Made by a program: the position numbers and the translations under genes. The notes under the pieces are model-generated. The model did no database searches. It had not been told where the DNA came from and saw only the letters and a program-made list of their open reading frames with translations. From positions 4,154,001-4,218,000 of the forward strand of contig NZ_CP096980.1 of the NCBI RefSeq assembly GCF_002006355.2: a stretch of DNA of 64,000 nucleotides, given 5' to 3'. Every line of letters begins with the position of its first letter. The first letter of the stretch is position 1. Below are positions 59,545 to 64,000 of the stretch, one piece after another. Origin of the DNA: Clostridium felsineum DSM 794. GTDB taxonomy: Bacteria > Bacillota > Clostridia > Clostridiales > Clostridiaceae.

Positions 59545-61611
59545 CTAAATTTTAAACTTGCTTATTACTACACTTAATTCTTCTGCGATTGAAGCTAGGC
59601 TTTCTCCTGATTTAGCAATTTCCTGAATTGTAGCAACCTGTTCTTCAATAGATGCAGCTGTCTCTTCCGTTCCAGCGGCATTTTCTTCAGAAATAGCAGA
59701 TAAATTTTGCATTAACTCAATAATTTTATTTTTATTATTACCCATTAATCTTCCAGATTGATTAAGCTTATTAATTATAGTTTTTATAGAATCTATTTCT
59801 TCTGCTATACCTGAAAATTTTCCTTCAGTTGCTTCAACACTACCAGCTTGTTCCTTAACAATTTCCTTTGTTTCCTGCATTAAATTAACTGCACTTTCTG
59901 ATTTTGTCTTTAATTCGCTTATTATAGTTTTAATATCATTTGTAAAACTGTTAGACTGCTCTGCAAGTTTTCTTATTTCATCCGCAACAACTGCGAAACC
60001 TTTACCTGCCTCTCCTGCTCTTGCCGCCTCTATTGCAGCGTTTAATGCTAGAAGATTAGTCTGATCCGCAATACTTTCAATCATAGTACTTGCAATTTCT
60101 ATTTTTTCTGCACTTTCGCTGTTACTCATTATAATATTATAAATATTATTTGAAGCATCATTATTTTTCTTTGTTTTATCAATAAGATCTCTCAAAATTA
60201 AGAAACCCTCTTCTTTTTGCTTTTCAATCTGAACCGCTGCAATATTTAGTTCCTCTATATTATTTAAATCCTGTTCTAATAGATTACCTAAATCTTCTAC
60301 ATTATTTGTTGCTATTTGTGTATCTTTAGCTTGTTCACTAGCTCCCCTAGCAATTTCATCAATAGTTTTAGCAACTTCTTCTGAAGCAGTAGCTGTTTCG
60401 TTAGAGGTAGCAGTTAATTCCTCTGCTGATGCAGCAACTCTTTCAGTTGCATCTGAGGTCTTGCTAATAAATTCTGCAACATTATCTCTCATAACTCTAA
60501 AAGCCCTTACCATATTTCCCGTTTCATCTTTTTTATTGTAATATTTCGATTCTTCTGAATTTTCATCTATTGAAAAATCCAGATTAGCGAAATCCTGTAC
60601 TTTCTTTGTAACAGCTAAAATAGGCTTTGTTATACTACCTGATACAAAATTAAATAAAATAGATGTTAATAATAATATGGTTATTGCTGAAATAATTACT
60701 ATATTTATTATTTTTGTTGCTCCACTCATTAACTCCTTTTGTGTAATAAATGATGCTAATATCCAATCAGTACCCTCAACTTTATATGGATTAACAACAT
60801 ACTTTTCACCGTCTATAGTAACATTAAATGATTTTAAATCTTTAGCTAATAGCTGATCTAAACCAGTAATACCAACATCTTTAATTTCTTTAAAATTATT
60901 TTTAGGATTTTTTCCGTCTGCCATTATAAAACCTTTATTATGCACAATTATTGAGAATCCTGTTTTACCAACCTTGGTTTTATTCAACATATTACTAATA
61001 TCAGATTGTTGTACATCAATGCCTATTGCACCTATAACTTTTCCATTTTGATCATTAAATGAAATTGCATTACTTGTAAGCATACTTGACTTATAAATAT
61101 ATGGTGCTGTTCTAATAACACTTCCCTTTTTATTCATAGCTGCAATAAACCAAGGTCTTTTTGAAGGATCATATCCTGCTGGTGCACTTTCCTTAGGCCA
61201 TTGTACATATTCTCCATTTGGCATTCCCATATATACATAACTTGTACCTTCGTGACTTTTTCCGTACTGCTCCAAAACTTCATAAATTTCTTTTTCAATT
61301 CCTCCTTTAGCAGAGGCATCCATTTGAGTATCTTGAGTCGTATTTTTATAGGTTTCTATGCTACTATCAGCTTTCATTATTACAGGATTTGTAGCTAACA
61401 TATTGATATTCTTATCTAATTGATCATAAAAAATATTAATTGCCTGAGAAACCGTCTTCAATTGTTGATTGGAGTTGTCCATGTAATCATTATAAGCTTT
61501 ACTATTTACTTGATAAATTACAATACCGCTAATACTTACTAGTGTTAACAAAAGAACTAACATTGAAGATATTAAGATCTTCCCCTTTATTCCAATAACT
61601 CTCTTATTCAT
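59545..61611 (-). CDS. Methyl-accepting chemotaxis protein with dCache sensor
   Basis: The protein has 688 residues. TM1 is near residues 12-32, an extracytoplasmic dCache-type domain spans about 35-300, TM2 is about 303-325, a HAMP domain about 326-380, and the signalling domain runs to the C-terminus with the tip IADQTNLLALNAAIEAARAG. In the distal pocket, YDPSKRPWF and a later GIDVQQSD approximate the amino-acid-binding dCache pattern (Tyr, Arg, Trp, Asp) but with Phe where Tyr is expected. It would control flagellar rotation via CheA. There are no adjacent che genes. Confidence 0.93.
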   Translation of the reverse strand: MNKRVIGIKGKILISSMLVLLLTLVSISGIVIYQVNSKAYNDYMDNSNQQLKTVSQAINIFYDQLDKNINMLATNPVIMKADSSIETYKNTTQDTQMDASAKGGIEKEIYEVLEQYGKSHEGTSYVYMGMPNGEYVQWPKESAPAGYDPSKRPWFIAAMNKKGSVIRTAPYIYKSSMLTSNAISFNDQNGKVIGAIGIDVQQSDISNMLNKTKVGKTGFSIIVHNKGFIMADGKNPKNNFKEIKDVGITGLDQLLAKDLKSFNVTIDGEKYVVNPYKVEGTDWILASFITQKELMSGATKIINIVIISAITILLLTSILFNFVSGSITKPILAVTKKVQDFANLDFSIDENSEESKYYNKKDETGNMVRAFRVMRDNVAEFISKTSDATERVAASAEELTATSNETATASEEVAKTIDEIARGASEQAKDTQIATNNVEDLGNLLEQDLNNIEELNIAAVQIEKQKEEGFLILRDLIDKTKKNNDASNNIYNIIMSNSESAEKIEIASTMIESIADQTNLLALNAAIEAARAGEAGKGFAVVADEIRKLAEQSNSFTNDIKTIISELKTKSESAVNLMQETKEIVKEQAGSVEATEGKFSGIAEEIDSIKTIINKLNQSGRLMGNNKNKIIELMQNLSAISEENAAGTEETAASIEEQVATIQEIAKSGESLASIAEELSVVISKFKI

Positions 61612-62067
61612 AGTATAAGCTCCCTTTTTTAGTAAAATTTTATATGGTATTATTTTTTCTTGTATCTATTAATTAGTTCAAGTTTTATTTATATACTTGA
61701 GCCGTTTTATCTATATTTTTCCACAACTTAAAGCCTATTTTTTCAAAAGCTACTTTGGAATATAATTAAGTAAAAGCAAAGTTATACATAGTTATTGCAT
61801 TTTTATACATCACACCCTCACTAACTGAATATGCTGAATTAAATCACATTTTTAAAATTGAATTATCATATTTAATTCAACTATACTTAATATCTATATC
61901 GTTATTCATTACATTAATCTTTATTTTAATTTAATAATATCTTTTTTAAAAAATAAGTTTTTTAGACTATATAAAATATTTTATTGCTCCATATTTAAGT
62001 GAGTATGATATAATAAACTACGATTTTTACAAAACAGTTAAACTATATACAAGATAGGAGAATTATT
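61612..62067. other. Intergenic region between chemoreceptor and VOC genes
   Basis: This region of 456 bases holds no gene that I can support. Two palindromes are visible: TCAAGT...ACTTGA (61678-61700) in the chemoreceptor leader and TTGAATTA...TAATTCAA (61858-61880). Either might be an operator. The VOC gene promoter is at the right end. Confidence 0.45.
62006..62014 (+). promoter_or_regulatory. Extended -10 promoter of the VOC gene
   Basis: TGATATAAT (perfect -10 at 62009-62014) has TG one base upstream; a TTGCTC -35-like hexamer is 19 bases away. It lies 54 bases before the ATG. Confidence 0.5.
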
Positions 62068-62448
62068 ATGAAATTAAATTCAATTCATCATATTGCTATT
62101 ATCGCTTCCAATTATGAGGCCTCTAAAAATTTTTATGTAAACATATTAGGTTTTGAAATTATTCGTGAAAACTATAGATCAGATAAAGATTCTTATAAAC
62201 TAGATTTAAAAATAGGAAATAGTGAAATAGAACTTTTTTCTATGCCTAAAGCTCCTAAAAGACTTTCATACCCTGAAGCATGTGGTTTAAGACATCTTGC
62301 TTTTCACGTTGAAAACATAGAAGATATTGTGAATGAATTAAATAAAAATGGAATTACTACTGAACCAATTAGATTAGACGAATATACTGGAAAAAAATTC
62401 ACCTTTTTTAGTGATCCAGATGGCTTACCCTTAGAATTGCACGAATAA
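62068..62448 (+). CDS. VOC-fold (glyoxalase I-like) protein
   Basis: The protein has 126 residues. It begins SIHHIAIIASNYEASKNFYV with the first metal His, has IELFSMPKAPKRLSYPEACG near residue 52 with RHLAFHV soon after (second His), and ends DPDGLPLELHE with the last Glu. This is the GloA2/YwbC-type VOC group. It might detoxify a ketoaldehyde or act on another small substrate; metal and substrate are unproven. It lies upstream of a LysR gene on the same strand. Confidence 0.85.
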   Translation: MKLNSIHHIAIIASNYEASKNFYVNILGFEIIRENYRSDKDSYKLDLKIGNSEIELFSMPKAPKRLSYPEACGLRHLAFHVENIEDIVNELNKNGITTEPIRLDEYTGKKFTFFSDPDGLPLELHE

Positions 62449-62556
62449 ATTATATATTTTAATCTCAAATTTATAAAAAATGTGGTAATAAGAAATGTTA
62501 CTATATTTCAGTTTTTATTCTTTGTACAACCTCATTTATAAAAAAGGAGAACTGTC

Positions 62557-63462
62557 ATGAATAAAAGAGAATTAAATTACTTTTTAAAAGTGTACGAAAA
62601 TAAAAGCATAAAAAGAGCAGCAGAAGCTTTATTTATTTCTTCTCAAGGCTTAAGTAAAACTATTAAAAATCTTGAAGCTGAACTCTCTGTTCAATTATTT
62701 AAACGTACATCTCACGGTGTTGAACCTACAATACACGCACATAACTTAAATCGAAGAGCTAAAATTATTATTGAGGAATTTGAAAATATAAAAAATGATA
62801 TGCTTTTAGATAAAAAAGTTAACACAACTGTACTCCGTGTATTATCCACTTTTAATATGCTTAAATACTTAACACTTGATTTTATACAAGATTTTTATAC
62901 CCAGTTTCCTAACATTCGTTTAGATATTGTAGAATATCCTGAAGAACCTATTGAAATTATGCTCAAGGATGAACAAGTTGAAATAGCATTTTTATCAAGC
63001 CCTATTGATACTAACAATTTTGAGGCAAAGTTTTGCACAACCCATAAAAATTGTCTTATTATTAACAAAAATAATCCATTATCCAAAAAAAATCATATTA
63101 CCTTTGAGGATTTAAGAAATATACCCATAGCTGTCAATGGTAGAGAATTTAAGACCTATAAAACTAGTGTTAATTTGTGGCTTAAAAATGGAGTTACTCC
63201 TAATGTACTCTTAGAAACTTCAGAGGAAACTTTAATCCATGAAGTAGCAAAACGAAACCTAGGAATTGGAATATCTCTTGATTTTTTGGCACATGCTGAT
63301 AAAAATGACCACATAGTGATACGTCCTGTACCAGATAAATCCTGTGCAAAAGATGTCTATATAGTAAAAAAATCAGGAAAAAAATTAAGCACAGAAGCCA
63401 AATGTTTTGAAAAATTCACATTAGAATGGTTGAAAAATAATCCCAGTCTTATTTTTAAATAG
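62557..63462 (+). CDS. LysR-family transcriptional regulator
   Basis: The protein has 301 residues. The N-terminal winged helix (MNKRELNYFLKVYENKSIKR, then SSQGLSKTIKNLEAEL) is followed by a LysR substrate-binding domain (about 90-295) with typical VEIAFLSSPIDTNN and NRNLGIGIS-type motifs (KRNLGIGISLDFL near 225). The effector is unknown. It may regulate the VOC gene upstream or the metallo-hydrolase downstream. The ATG follows AAGGAG by nine bases. Confidence 0.9.
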   Translation: MNKRELNYFLKVYENKSIKRAAEALFISSQGLSKTIKNLEAELSVQLFKRTSHGVEPTIHAHNLNRRAKIIIEEFENIKNDMLLDKKVNTTVLRVLSTFNMLKYLTLDFIQDFYTQFPNIRLDIVEYPEEPIEIMLKDEQVEIAFLSSPIDTNNFEAKFCTTHKNCLIINKNNPLSKKNHITFEDLRNIPIAVNGREFKTYKTSVNLWLKNGVTPNVLLETSEETLIHEVAKRNLGIGISLDFLAHADKNDHIVIRPVPDKSCAKDVYIVKKSGKKLSTEAKCFEKFTLEWLKNNPSLIFK

Positions 63463-63642
63463 TCTATATAAAATGCTTAATTAGTGCTTTAATAGCCTTG
63501 AATTTTTTTAGTGAACTATCCTATTGAATCAACCATTTGGTTTACTGGCATCAACTATTATTTGTTTGAATTTCAAATATTAGTATTTTATAATTTACTC
63601 ATGTGAAATTACTTAATTAACATAGAAAGAAGGAATTTATAC

Positions 63643-64000
63643 ATGAATATTAAACAAATTAGAAATGCAACAATAATAGTTAACTATGCAAATAAGAAAT
63701 TTTTAATAGATCCTCTTTTAGCTGATAAAGGTGCTTTTCCAGCTTTTGGACTTGAACTTGGCTTCCCTGCTTCAGCAAGATCAGAGCGTAACCCTATAGT
63801 TGATTTACCTGTATCAATGGATGAAATTTTAAATGTAGATGCTGTAATTGCAACTCATTTACACTTAGATCATTTTGATGAAGCTGCTAAAAAAATTCTG
63901 CCAAAAGACATAAAAATGTTTGTACAAAATGAAGAAGATTTTAAAGAATTACAAAATGTTGGATTTAAAAACATAGAAATTTTAACTGAAAATACAACTT
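63643..64000 (+). CDS. Metallo-beta-lactamase-fold hydrolase, UlaG-like, 3' truncated by window edge
   Basis: The ATG at 63643 follows AGAAGGA. The visible 119 residues begin NIKQIRNATIIVNYANKKFLIDPLL, the start of a UlaG-type beta-lactamase-fold protein, and contain the metal motif THLHLDHFDEA (HxHxDH) near residue 70. The frame is open to the end of the window. Such proteins are annotated as ascorbate lactonases or generic metal hydrolases; the substrate is unknown. It lies 180 bases after the LysR gene. Confidence 0.82.
   Translation, partial: MNIKQIRNATIIVNYANKKFLIDPLLADKGAFPAFGLELGFPASARSERNPIVDLPVSMDEILNVDAVIATHLHLDHFDEAAKKILPKDIKMFVQNEEDFKELQNVGFKNIEILTENTT

Overview
The window is AT-rich DNA from a low-GC Gram-positive anaerobe, almost certainly a Clostridium. 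Many genes read from the minus strand, TTG and GTG starts with strong AGGAGG-type ribosome sites are common, and the gene set is clostridial: a SCIFF-type radical SAM maturase, YtrA-like GntR regulator with a DUF5808 membrane protein, PreP-like M16C peptidase, DUF2089/SHOCT cluster, and alsD. A T-box in front of an archaeal-type AspRS and gatCAB, with overlapping Glu and Asn codons, is the arrangement I recall being described in C. acetobutylicum. I infer C. acetobutylicum or a close relative; this rests on pattern and memory, not on a search.

Layout. 1-12.5 kb: the 3' end of a GntR regulator plus a membrane protein, an M16C peptidase, an antibiotic-type ABC-F protein, a CBS protein, an ECF sigma factor with its DUF4179 partner, a PdaA-like deacetylase, and a DbpA-type RNA helicase with an attenuator-like leader. 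12.5-20.9 kb: a Uup/YfmR-like ABC-F protein, a secreted GH19 hydrolase with four 327-bp tandem repeats, a sugar O-acetyltransferase, acetolactate decarboxylase, a mannose-1-phosphate guanylyltransferase and a chloramphenicol-acetyltransferase homologue. 21-25.5 kb: 3-methyladenine glycosylase with PatB/MalY, and the IscS-ThiI sulfur relay, separated by a long structured palindrome. 26-28 kb: an IS1182-family element beside a small Asn/Lys-rich ORF. 28-33 kb: T-box, AspRS2, GatC, GatA, GatB (tRNA-dependent asparagine synthesis). 33-39.7 kb: a guanylyltransferase-phosphomannomutase fusion, Mrp, and three poorly characterised envelope or low-complexity proteins.

39.7-46.4 kb is the conserved Firmicutes block metG-tatD-yabE-rnmV-ksgA, interrupted by a divergent cold-shock gene; metG has its own methionine T-box. 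46.5-54 kb holds an SDR, a YceG/TelA pair, a stand-alone PTS EIIA, family-4 uracil-DNA glycosylase, a TPR lipoprotein, a DUF2089 cluster and a ferritin-like protein. 54-56.4 kb is a thyA-dfrA-add nucleotide operon. It is followed immediately by an IS256-family element, an orphan SCIFF maturase, a chemoreceptor, and a VOC / LysR / metallo-beta-lactamase-fold cluster that runs off the window.

No rRNA, tRNA, CRISPR array or prophage was seen. The least explained items are the 185-bp palindromic structured element between thiI and patB, the helicase leader attenuator, the SCIFF maturase without an adjacent precursor, and the degenerate phosphomannomutase domain.
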